In this document: one piece after another, positions 1 to 5,051 of the stretch
Layout: the number at the start of each line of letters is the position of its first letter
How positions within the stretch are numbered: the first letter of the stretch is position 1
DNA from: Microcystis sp. T1-4
GTDB lineage: Bacteria; Cyanobacteriota; Cyanobacteriia; Cyanobacteriales; Microcystaceae
Length of the DNA: 5,094 nt
Direction of reading: 5' to 3'
NCBI RefSeq assembly: GCF_000297435.1
Contig: NZ_CAIP01000204.1
Span: forward strand, 1-5,094
Made by a program: the position numbers and the translations under genes
The notes under the pieces: generated by a model
The model's input: only the letters and a program-made list of their open reading frames with translations
Told to the model about the DNA's origin: nothing
Databases searched by the model: none

Positions 1-67
1 TGGCTTTTTCCATGTCCTTTCACACTAGCATATATTTCGTAAACGATGCTCATATTTAACAGTAAAG

Positions 68-84
68 CCGTCGTAGAACGACGG
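68..84. repeat. Short stem-loop upstream of the CsgG-like gene
   Basis: CCGTCGT (68-74) and ACGACGG (78-84) form a perfect 7-bp GC-rich stem around an AGA loop. Two more A-T pairs are possible beyond a small internal mismatch. No T-tract follows on either strand, so it is not a convincing intrinsic terminator. It could be the end of an upstream mobile element, an mRNA 3' hairpin of a gene lying off the left edge, or a scattered palindromic repeat. The stem is seen directly; its role is unknown. Confidence 0.5.
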
Positions 85-87
85 GGT

Positions 88-117
88 TTCAGACCCAAAT
101 TTTCGATGATCTATATT
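88..117 (+). promoter_or_regulatory. Possible promoter of the CsgG-like gene
   Basis: A TATATT hexamer at 112-117 is a fair -10 box. About 18 bp upstream, TTCAGA at 88-93 is a weak -35 match. Transcription would start near 124, just ahead of the GGAGA ribosome-binding site at 128-132. The -35 is poor and no start site is known, so this is a tentative call from position and sequence only. Confidence 0.3.
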
Positions 118-142
118 CTATTTGACTGGAGAACCCCTTATC

Positions 143-1144
143 ATGTTTGATCGAGATAGTATCCGTGGTTTTTCTGCCCTAATCACCCTTGTGGGAGTCG
201 CTTCTAGTTTGGGTTTTAGCTTCAACGCACCGGCTTTCTCCCAAGCTACCTCTAACAATTTACCGTTACTCTTAGCCCAAAAAAGCGAAAAGGTGCGAGT
301 AGCGGTTTTAGACTTCGATTATAGCGGTCTCAGTAATCCCCAGTGGTTAACATTTCTCAATGGTGGAGCCAGTGGTGTCAGTGATATTCTCGTCAACAAA
401 TTAGTGGAAAGTGGTCGCTATACAGTCATTGAGCGCAGTCGCATTGATGCCGTCCTCAGAGAACAGAATTTGGGTGCTTCGGGACGTGTAGATGCCGCTA
501 CCGCCGCTCAAATCGGGCAAATTTTGGGGGTAGATGTGGTGATTATCGGTTCGATTACCCAATTCGATTTACAAAAAAAACAATCCGGTGGCTCGTTTAT
601 TATTTTTAGCACCGCCAAGACAGAAACCGATGCTTTTGTCAAGTTAAATGTCCGGGCAATTAATACCACCACGGCCGAAATTATTACCACCGCTCAGGGA
701 GATGGTACTGCCAATCAATCCGATGGTTCAACCGTGGTTTTAGGAGTTGGGGGTGGTTCCCAAACCTCCAACGAAGGGAAATTACTCAGTATTGCCACCG
801 ATAAGGCAGTGGCGCAGGTGGTGGATAATCTCAATGATAAAGCCGACCAAATCGCCGCTACACCTCGCTCGCTCCCGACTGTCACCGCTTTAGTGGCTGC
901 CGTGGCGGGAAATCAGGTAATTCTCAATAAAGGTACGGGAGAAGGCTATCGTGTCGGTTTACGCATTTCCATCGAACGGACGACTCAAACGGTCAAGGAT
1001 CCGCAAACGGGTAAGGTTATCCGTCAGATTACTCAACCGATTGGCACTCTCGAAATTGTCGAAGCTGATGGTCAATCTAGCGTCGGTCGCATCATTACCG
1101 GTAATGGTTTTAAAGTCGGTGATTTAGCTAAACCCATTCGTTAA
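143..1144 (+). CDS. Secreted CsgG-family protein (curli-assembly/FlgT-like domain)
   Basis: 333-aa exported protein of the CsgG superfamily. CsgG itself is the outer-membrane pore of the curli secretion system, but many relatives have other or unknown envelope roles. The ATG at 143 is chosen over a TTG at 122 because GGAGA (128-132) lies about 10 nt before it. Residues 1-33 are a signal peptide (R4/R8, hydrophobic 10-27, likely cut after A-F-S). The CsgG core begins with RVAVLDF at 52-58, continues through ERSRIDAVLREQ from residue 97 and GQILGVDVVIIGSIT at about 125-139. A second domain from about 244 to the end contains a DPQTGKVIR segment and a terminal KVGD motif, like the C-terminal part of other long CsgG-like proteins. 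The protein has no cysteine, so it lacks the lipid anchor of true CsgG, and no curli genes lie nearby. A curli role is therefore doubtful; the family call is firm. Confidence 0.85.
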   Translation: MFDRDSIRGFSALITLVGVASSLGFSFNAPAFSQATSNNLPLLLAQKSEKVRVAVLDFDYSGLSNPQWLTFLNGGASGVSDILVNKLVESGRYTVIERSRIDAVLREQNLGASGRVDAATAAQIGQILGVDVVIIGSITQFDLQKKQSGGSFIIFSTAKTETDAFVKLNVRAINTTTAEIITTAQGDGTANQSDGSTVVLGVGGGSQTSNEGKLLSIATDKAVAQVVDNLNDKADQIAATPRSLPTVTALVAAVAGNQVILNKGTGEGYRVGLRISIERTTQTVKDPQTGKVIRQITQPIGTLEIVEADGQSSVGRIITGNGFKVGDLAKPIR

Positions 1145-1148
1145 TCGG

Positions 1149-1176
1149 GAATTATGAATTATGAATTATGAATTAT
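1149..1176. repeat. Heptanucleotide tandem repeat (GAATTAT)4
   Basis: Four exact copies of GAATTAT run from 1149 to 1176, starting 4 bp after the stop codon of the CsgG-like gene. Short tandem heptanucleotide repeats in intergenic DNA are a known feature of cyanobacterial genomes. This array probably varies in copy number between strains by slippage, which is an inference. Confidence 0.9.
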
Positions 1177-1177
1177 G

Positions 1178-1204
1178 AAGTGGGGAGGTGGGGAAGTGGG
1201 AAGA
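1178..1204. repeat. Purine-only imperfect repeat (GTGGGGA-like)
   Basis: About three imperfect copies of GTGGGGA/AGTGGGA follow directly after the GAATTAT array. The + strand here carries only A and G apart from three T bases, one per repeat unit. The unit length is 7-8 bp, similar to the arrays on both sides but with a different sequence. Confidence 0.7.
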
Positions 1205-1226
1205 TCGGTAAACTTAAAACTCAAGT

Positions 1227-1261
1227 CTGATCACTGATCACTGATAACTGATCACTGATAA
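1227..1261. repeat. Heptanucleotide tandem repeat CTGATCA/CTGATAA x5
   Basis: Five contiguous 7-bp units occupy 1227-1261 in the order CTGATCA, CTGATCA, CTGATAA, CTGATCA, CTGATAA. Only position 6 of the unit varies. TGATCA inside the unit is itself palindromic. Repeats of this kind are common in cyanobacterial intergenic DNA. No function is evident. Confidence 0.9.
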
Positions 1262-1391
1262 GTGAACACTCACGAAAATTTGAAGTTATGTAAAGCGAAC
1301 CTGGGGGTCAGGTAAGACAACCGATAGAATTTATGATTGGAATCCCTTGGATATTCCCTAGACCAGAGCGATTAACGAAAACTATCAAAAA

Positions 1392-2354
1392 ATGGTACAA
1401 GATCAAAAACCCACGGTGATCATTACTGGGACAACTTCTGGAGTCGGTCTCTACGCCGCTAAATCCCTTGCTCAAAGAGGTTGGTTTGTGGTTATGGCCT
1501 GTCGGGATATCCCGAAAATGGAACAGGCTGCCAAGGAATTGAACATTCCCCGGGATAACTACTCTATTGAATTTATCGACCTCGGTTCCCTCGATAGCGT
1601 CCGGCGCTTCGTTAAAAATTTCCGGGCCTTGGGCCGCTCTCTAACCGCTTTAGTCTGCAATGCCGCTATCTATCTGCCTTTGCTCAAAGAACCCTTAAGA
1701 AGTCCCGACGGTTATGAATTGAGCATGGCCACCAATCATTTAGGTCATTTCCTGCTCTCGAATTTGCTCTTGGAAGATCTAAAAAATTCCCCTTCTCCCG
1801 ACCGCCGTTTAGTCATTCTCGGCACTGTCACCCATAATCCCGATGAATTAGGCGGTAAAATTCCTCCTCGTCCCGATTTGGGCGATTTGGAAGGGTTTGC
1901 CAAGGGTTTCAAAGAGCCGATTACTATGGCCGACGGCAAAAAATTTGAATCGGTCAAAGCCTACAAAGATAGTAAGGTTTGTAATGTTCTCACCATGCGG
2001 GAACTGCACAAACGCTATCACGAATCTACCGGAATTACTTTTACTTCCCTCTATCCGGGTTGTGTGGCCGATACACCCCTTTTCCGCAATCATTACCCCT
2101 TTTTCCAGCAGTTTTTCCCCTGGTTCCAGAAAAATATCACCGGTGGCTATGTTTCCCAAGAATTAGCTGGGGAAAGAGTGGCCATGGTGGTGGCTGACCC
2201 CGAATACCGTCAATCTGGTGCTTACTGGAGTTGGGGCAACCGTCAGAAAAAAGAGGGTAAATCTTTTGTACAAAGGGTTTCTCCTCAAGCTCGCGACGAG
2301 GAAAGAGGCGAAAAAATGTGGGAATACAGCGCTAAATTAGTCGGATTAGCTTAA
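1392..2354 (+). CDS. por: Light-dependent protochlorophyllide reductase (POR)
   Basis: Catalyses light-driven, NADPH-dependent reduction of the C17-C18 double bond of protochlorophyllide to chlorophyllide, the penultimate stage of chlorophyll a synthesis. The 320 residues are close to the cyanobacterial norm of about 322. It is a short-chain dehydrogenase/reductase: glycine-rich NADPH motif TGTTSGVG at 12-19, an ACRD segment that binds the NADP phosphate, a CNAAIY strand, TNHLGHFLL, and the catalytic Tyr191/Lys195 pair in YKDSK. The POR-specific insertion lies just before that pair (about 148-188), and the conserved Cys-containing YPGCVADTPLFR follows, which separates it from generic SDR enzymes. 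The start matches the family's usual MxxxxKPTVIITG opening. No clear Shine-Dalgarno is visible before the ATG, which is common in cyanobacteria. It stands alone, with repeats upstream and a stem-loop downstream. The dark-operative enzyme (ChlLNB) would be encoded elsewhere. Confidence 0.97.
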   Translation: MVQDQKPTVIITGTTSGVGLYAAKSLAQRGWFVVMACRDIPKMEQAAKELNIPRDNYSIEFIDLGSLDSVRRFVKNFRALGRSLTALVCNAAIYLPLLKEPLRSPDGYELSMATNHLGHFLLSNLLLEDLKNSPSPDRRLVILGTVTHNPDELGGKIPPRPDLGDLEGFAKGFKEPITMADGKKFESVKAYKDSKVCNVLTMRELHKRYHESTGITFTSLYPGCVADTPLFRNHYPFFQQFFPWFQKNITGGYVSQELAGERVAMVVADPEYRQSGAYWSWGNRQKKEGKSFVQRVSPQARDEERGEKMWEYSAKLVGLA

Positions 2355-2371
2355 ATTCCGATTTTGAACCT

Positions 2372-2401
2372 AAAAAAGGACACAAGGTAACTTGTGTCCT
2401 T
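2372..2401 (-). terminator. Strong stem-loop, U-tract on the minus strand
   Basis: AAGGACACAAG (2376-2386) and CTTGTGTCCTT (2391-2401) form a perfect 11-bp stem with a GTAA loop. The run of A at 2372-2377 becomes six U after the stem on the minus strand, the shape of a Rho-independent terminator for leftward transcription from the PEP-CTERM gene, whose stop lies 314 bp away. On the + strand the stem starts 21 nt after the POR stop, but the sequence that follows is U-poor (TTGTGGAAAC), so it may protect the por mRNA 3' end rather than terminate it strongly. The structure is clear; the direction of use is inferred. Confidence 0.7.
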
Positions 2402-2526
2402 GTGGAAACGGGGAGTGCTGGGACAGGGAGAAACAGTCCATAACTGGGTTTTTAAAGTTTGATTGGCAGTTAATGATATTATTAAAAACGGATTTGGTAT
2501 TAGGCTCTCTTGGATTTGGTGGGTAA

Positions 2527-2546
2527 AATGTATTCTAAGATACATT
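2527..2546 (-). terminator. Small AT-rich hairpin, possible weak terminator
   Basis: AATGTAT (2527-2533) pairs perfectly with ATACATT (2540-2546) around a 6-nt loop. On the minus strand the stem is followed by TTACCC, so with the last stem bases there is a short U-run. The stem is AT-rich and weak. It lies about 170 bp past the stop of the leftward gene and could add to termination before the stronger hairpin at 2372-2401. Confidence 0.3.
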
Positions 2547-2573
2547 CCTTAAGAGCGAGGGAGTGGAAGGAAC

Positions 2574-2597
2574 CACAGAGACACAGAGGACACAAAG
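2574..2597. repeat. Octamer repeat CACAGAGA/CACAGAGG/ACACAAAG
   Basis: Three near-identical 8-bp units lie end to end at 2574-2581, 2582-2589 and 2590-2597, built on CACAGAG. This 'accacagagacacagagg' type of sequence is a familiar dispersed intergenic repeat in cyanobacterial genomes (from memory). Its function is unknown. Confidence 0.6.
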
Positions 2598-2622
2598 ATC
2601 GATCCTATGTAAGTTAAACTTA

Positions 2623-2715
2623 TCACACAGAACCTAGAAGAGCCATTGTCCAATTGACGAAACGCTCGGCAACCCCAAAGATAGCCTGATCTCTATGCTG
2701 TTGCCAGATTTTGTT
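2623..2715 (-). pseudogene. Possible C-terminal remnant of an unidentified protein
   Basis: On the minus strand, in a different frame from the adjacent PEP-CTERM gene, an open stretch reads from about 2715 to a TGA at 2623-2625. It contains KIWQQHRDQAIFGV followed by AERFVNWTMALLGSV. The mix of Trp, Phe, Gln and charged residues looks like a real helical protein end rather than random translation. No start codon with a ribosome-binding site is present, and upstream the frame runs into the PEP-CTERM coding region. It may be the tail of a lost gene, perhaps a transposase, but I do not recognise the family. A chance open frame of about 31 codons is also possible. Confidence 0.25.
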
Positions 2716-3965
2716 TAGCTTTCCCGTTTTTTGACTAGAATAACAACGCAACCGATCACCAGCAATCCTGCGAGGGTTGAGGGTTCGGGTACAGTTTCGA
2801 CGCTAAAGGCGAGAAATTGAGTAAATTGGAGCTGGGTAAAGTTATTGTCGCTGACGAGAATTATTGATCGCTTGCCGTTCGGTAAATCGGGGCCGAAGGC
2901 AATCCCCTCCACGTTATCGATGGGGATATTTAACGAGGTCAGATCGAATAATAGGGTTTTCTGGGCGGCCACGATACCCGAAACCCCATTAATACTGGAA
3001 AAGGCACTGATGTCGGTGGCCCCCTCCAGGGAAACCTCGTAGATTTTCACAGTATAGCCCGTATTCCCCGGTGTTCCCGTCGTTATAGAGAAAGAACGTT
3101 CTAGGGAGAGAAAGCGTTGGCCACTATTATCAAGTGCCAGTAAATCGACGAGTCCGTTGACATCGACTTGGCTTGGAATAATCGGGGGAAGGGCGATTGG
3201 ATCGGTATTGTAGAGAAATTGAGCGATCGGCTGTCCATTAGCGAGATTGTACTGCAATATCCGTGAGGGAGAACCGTTCGTTGGCGTCGCGGCCGGCCCA
3301 TCCTGCACAAGCGCGTTCTCGGAGGCCGTGAACAGGAATCGCTGATCTGGGGTGGTGGTCAGACTTTCTAGAGCCAGATTATTGCGAACCCCGCTTGTGG
3401 TGGGAATCGAGTTCGGCGCGGGGATAAACTGGTTTGGAATCGGTAAAGTATCGTTCTGTTGACCGTTGGCCAGCGCGAATCGATTGACAAAGGGATCGAG
3501 AATCTGATTGCTAGAGACCTCCCCTTCGGAGGAAATATACAGATTAGAACCCACGAGCGCGATCCCTTCTGGATCGAGACCCAGCGCGGGGAAAGTTTGC
3601 CCGTTAGTCTGTAAAAGTGGGGTAACACCGGTAAAGGTAACGCCGCTATTCGTCCCATTAACATTAAATAGCGTCGGATTGATCGTTGCGGTGTAGAAAC
3701 GCGCTGGGCCGTTCTGAGAGCGATCGTCCGAGATGATGTAAAAGTTATTGCCCGCCGGATCGTAGGTAATGCCCGATAATCCCCCGACCGGAACGGAGAC
3801 ACCGTTCACGGTTCCCGCTGGGCCTGAGGGAATAAACCCCGTGGGAACAATCGATTGACCGAGAAATTGTAAATTTAAAGGCGAAGCTTGAACCGACGAG
3901 GTAGCGAGGAAACCGACCGTTATGGTTCCAGCGATCCCGATGAAAAAACGAGAGGGGGATTTCAT
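2715..3965 (-). CDS. Secreted esterase-like/phytase-like protein with PEP-CTERM sorting signal
   Basis: 416-aa exported protein. Residues 1-27 are a signal peptide (K2, R6, hydrophobic core, cut after V-Q-A). The body resembles the 'esterase-like activity of phytase' family, predicted beta-propellers: repeated blades are seen in SGITYDPAGNNFYIISDDRS (from about 64), LDPEGIALVGSNLYISSEG, LALESLTTTPDQRFLFTASE, LVDLLALDNSGQRFLSLERS and NVEGIAFGPDLPNGKRSIIL. Acidic residues recur next to the blade strands (DDRS, DPEGIA, VEGIAF). Residues 392-416 are a PEP-CTERM signal: VPEPST, a hydrophobic helix, then KKRES, so the protein is probably processed by an exosortase and released or displayed at the surface. 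The real activity is unproven; phosphate release from organic phosphate is only a family-name suggestion. The ATG at 3965 gives the better signal peptide. An in-frame ATG at 3986, preceded by AAGAG, would add seven residues (MFFGIEI). It is transcribed alone. Confidence 0.85.
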   Translation of the reverse strand: MKSPSRFFIGIAGTITVGFLATSSVQASPLNLQFLGQSIVPTGFIPSGPAGTVNGVSVPVGGLSGITYDPAGNNFYIISDDRSQNGPARFYTATINPTLFNVNGTNSGVTFTGVTPLLQTNGQTFPALGLDPEGIALVGSNLYISSEGEVSSNQILDPFVNRFALANGQQNDTLPIPNQFIPAPNSIPTTSGVRNNLALESLTTTPDQRFLFTASENALVQDGPAATPTNGSPSRILQYNLANGQPIAQFLYNTDPIALPPIIPSQVDVNGLVDLLALDNSGQRFLSLERSFSITTGTPGNTGYTVKIYEVSLEGATDISAFSSINGVSGIVAAQKTLLFDLTSLNIPIDNVEGIAFGPDLPNGKRSIILVSDNNFTQLQFTQFLAFSVETVPEPSTLAGLLVIGCVVILVKKRES

Positions 3966-4004
3966 GATTTCTATCCCAAAAAACATTAGAACTCTTGCAA
4001 ATTA

Positions 4005-4033
4005 ATTATATGTTACAATCGTGTGTTAACTAA
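4005..4033 (-). promoter_or_regulatory. Putative promoter of the PEP-CTERM gene
   Basis: On the minus strand a perfect TATAAT -10 box lies at 4010-4005 and, after 17 bp, a weaker TTAGTT -35 at 4033-4028. Transcription would begin near 3998, about 30 nt before the chosen ATG and about 12 nt before the alternative ATG at 3986. The LexA-like palindrome lies a further 20 bp upstream. The -10 is good and the -35 weak. Confidence 0.5.
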
Positions 4034-4053
4034 TTTTTTTGGGAAAATTATTT

Positions 4054-4075
4054 ATTTAGTACACTTGTACTAAAT
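4054..4075. promoter_or_regulatory. 22-bp palindrome matching the cyanobacterial LexA box
   Basis: ATTTAGTACA (4054-4063) and TGTACTAAAT (4066-4075) are perfect inverted 10-mers with a 2-bp spacer. The core AGTACACTTGTACT (4058-4071) fits the published cyanobacterial LexA motif RGTACNNNDGTWCB at every position. It is centred about 66 bp upstream of the inferred start of the PEP-CTERM transcript, just beyond its -35, and faces no gene on the + strand for 500 bp. The sequence match is direct; binding by LexA or another dimeric regulator is inferred. In some cyanobacteria LexA controls carbon or redox genes rather than DNA repair, so the regulon cannot be read from the site. Confidence 0.5.
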
Positions 4076-4148
4076 GAAAGCCTGAAGTTTAACTTTTAAC
4101 CCAAAAATATTTAGATATGCTTTAATCTCTTCGGGTCTAATTCCCCGC

Positions 4149-4165
4149 CGCTCGCAGCGTATAAT
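4149..4165 (+). repeat. Hairpin and TATAAT at the left end of the IS200-type remnant
   Basis: CGCT (4149-4152) and AGCG (4156-4159) form a short GC-rich hairpin with a CGC loop, directly followed by TATAAT at 4160-4165 and, 6 nt later, the ATG of the tnpA remnant. Small subterminal hairpins recognised by TnpA are typical of IS200/IS605 elements. This is likely the left-end recognition hairpin, although the exact element boundary cannot be fixed from the window. Confidence 0.4.
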
Positions 4166-4171
4166 AGAAAA

Positions 4172-4320
4172 ATGAGTCAATACATCCATAAGAGCCATAA
4201 TGTAAGTGTTTTGCTATATATCGTAAAGCCGTTTTCGACAAACAGGTAGATAGCTTGTTGAAAGAAGTCTGTCTGGAGATGGAAAAACGATAGGAGATCA
4301 AGTTTGTAGAAATTGGGCTG
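4172..4320 (+). pseudogene. tnpA: IS200/IS605-type TnpA transposase remnant
   Basis: The first 16 codons from 4172 read MSQYIHKSHNVSVLLY, the start of a cyanobacterial IS200-like TnpA (Y1 HUH transposase). The frame then shifts: from 4222 it reads RKAVFDKQVDSLL, then KEVCLEMEKR, a TAG at 4291-4293 where the family has Tyr, and EIKFVEIG. The family normally has about nine residues (HIVCPAKYR-like) between the two segments, so roughly 25 bp are missing at 4219-4222. After EIG (4317) similarity stops: the HUH metal-binding motif (HVHFL in relatives), the catalytic Tyr helix and the C-terminal half are absent. The gene cannot encode an active transposase. Family sequence is recalled, not searched. 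No tnpB follows. Confidence 0.75.
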
Positions 4321-4555
4321 TTCTCGACTTTGTGTGATAATTTTTGCTCATGAAATCGTGAAATGTTTACTGCGAAAAACTTTGAGGACTATTTTGTTAA
4401 ATAAACTATCAGTATACTGAGAGGGGGACAAGCACGGGGTTTATGTCTCTTTGTTATAATTCAAAGGCTAGGCTATAATAACTCTTCATAAACACCGATA
4501 ATTTTAGTCAAAGATGTAAAAAAGGAAGATCATTATTGTGAGAGCGTGTAATTAG
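4321..4555. other. AT-rich gap without recognisable gene
   Basis: This stretch between the tnpA remnant and the antitoxin promoter has many stops in all frames and no recognisable protein. The only ordered element I see is the 12-bp palindrome at 4409-4420. It may include the old right-hand part of the insertion sequence, but no right-end hairpin is obvious. Confidence 0.5.
4409..4420. repeat. 12-bp perfect palindrome TCAGTATACTGA
   Basis: TCAGTATACTGA is its own reverse complement, with no spacer. It could be a regulator half-site pair or chance. It is 168 bp upstream of the antitoxin start, too far for a simple autoregulatory operator. Confidence 0.3.
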
Positions 4556-4561
4556 TATAAT
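4533..4561 (+). promoter_or_regulatory. Putative promoter of the toxin-antitoxin pair
   Basis: A perfect TATAAT lies at 4556-4561, with a weak TTATTG -35 at 4533-4538 and 17-bp spacing. Transcription would start near 4568, giving a leader of about 20 nt before the antitoxin ATG at 4589. The -10 is convincing, the -35 is not. Confidence 0.45.
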
Positions 4562-4588
4562 TAAAGTAAAAATCATTCCAATGTAGCC

Positions 4589-4789
4589 ATGATTAAAAAT
4601 ATTAATGTAACTGAACTTAAACCTGAACAAATTCAGCAGATACAAGCAATTATTGCCGTATTTAAAGCTCAAAATCAACTCAATAAAAGTGAAACTAAAA
4701 TTGATATGATTGAATACCTGTTGGAAAATCCTATAGAGGTTGATAATTTAGAATTTATGAAACGAGAAGAAATTTATGACAGAACTTAA
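4589..4789 (+). CDS. Small antitoxin-like protein upstream of a broken PIN toxin
   Basis: 66-aa hydrophilic protein, rich in Glu, Lys, Gln, Ile and Asn. The middle (about residues 9-30, LKPEQIQQIQAIIAVFKAQN) is a predicted amphipathic helix. The acidic C-terminal part (37-66, including IEYLLENPIEVDNLEFMKREEIYDR) resembles toxin-binding tails of VapB-type antitoxins of cyanobacteria. No clear DNA-binding motif is seen in the sequence alone. The gene overlaps the next reading frame by 14 nt (4776-4789), an arrangement typical of translationally coupled toxin-antitoxin pairs. No Shine-Dalgarno is seen before the ATG. The reading frame is intact although its partner is dead, so it is either a recent orphan or kept for another reason, such as neutralising a related toxin elsewhere. 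The antitoxin role is inferred from context and composition, not from a recognised family. Confidence 0.65.
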   Translation: MIKNINVTELKPEQIQQIQAIIAVFKAQNQLNKSETKIDMIEYLLENPIEVDNLEFMKREEIYDRT

Positions 4790-5030
4790 AAGTCATATTT
4801 GTTTTGTTGAGTCTAATATTTAGCTTTATGCTTTTTCCACTGATAAAAAAGAAGAAGGTAAAAGAATATTGGCAAAACAATTAATTAAAGAAAAGTCCAT
4901 CATTATCAGTACCCAAATAATTAATGAGGTTTCTTGTAATTTACTTAAAAAGCATAAGCTTGATGAAAAACAATTGTTTAAATTAATTGTTTCCTTTTAT
5001 AGCAAATATCAAGTTATACCATTTCTCTAA
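4776..5030 (+). pseudogene. PIN-domain (VapC-like) toxin, inactivated
   Basis: From the ATG at 4776 the frame reads MTELKSHICFVESNI, a TAG at 4821-4823, then LYAFSTDKKEEGKRILAKQL and onward, including STQIINEVSCNLLKK, to a TAA at 5028-5030. PIN-domain toxins are metal-dependent RNases that open with V-D-S/T-N-I/V-W/L-L-Y. Here the first catalytic Asp is Glu (residue 12) and the aromatic position 16 is TAG, one change from the Trp codon TGG. The second conserved acid, Glu51, is present. After I-P-F (83) the usual rest of the domain, about 50-60 residues carrying the third and fourth acidic positions, is missing and is replaced by repeat-like DNA. Three independent lesions make it non-functional. 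The 69 residues after the TAG keep good coding character, so the decay is probably recent. Confidence 0.8.
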
Positions 5031-5051
5031 ATGAAAACTACACATCGAATT

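Larger units (their letters stand above)
2355..2714. other. Convergent intergenic spacer, 360 bp
   Basis: Lies between the converging por and PEP-CTERM genes. It holds the terminator-like hairpin at 2372-2401, a second smaller hairpin at 2527-2546, an octamer repeat at 2574-2597 and a possible minus-strand gene remnant at 2623-2715. I see no intact gene with coding character between 2402 and 2526; the open frames there lack a plausible start or recognisable protein. Confidence 0.6.

Noticed and set aside
122..142. TTG start at 122 for the CsgG-like protein
   Set aside because: It would place GGAGA inside the coding region and add MTGEPLI ahead of a signal peptide that already has a good ATG start at 143.
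1149..1261. CRISPR array
   Set aside because: Units are 7 bp and contiguous, with no spacers and no repeat of 20-40 bp.
1302..1330. Promoter for por with TAGAAT at 1325-1330 as -10
   Set aside because: There is no acceptable -35 at 16-18 bp upstream. The hexamer alone is too weak to list as a feature.
1745..2166. Open frames on both strands within por
   Set aside because: They overlap the highly conserved POR frame and have no ribosome-binding site or protein-like motifs.
3101..3802. Long minus-strand open frames inside the PEP-CTERM gene (3101-3310 and 3368-3802)
   Set aside because: They are alternative frames of a gene with a clear signal peptide, family repeats and sorting signal. Their Arg/Ser/Pro-rich translations lack any recognisable motif.
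4453..4483. Inverted GTTAT...ATAAC repeat as an operator or IS end
   Set aside because: Only 5 bp pair over a 20-bp loop in AT-rich DNA, which is expected by chance.
4291..4823. Two in-frame TAG codons (in tnpA at 4291 and in the PIN gene at 4821) as a hint of TAG recoding
   Set aside because: They replace different amino acids (Tyr and Trp), both genes carry other lesions, and por, the CsgG-like and the PEP-CTERM genes show no internal TAG. Ordinary pseudogene decay explains them.
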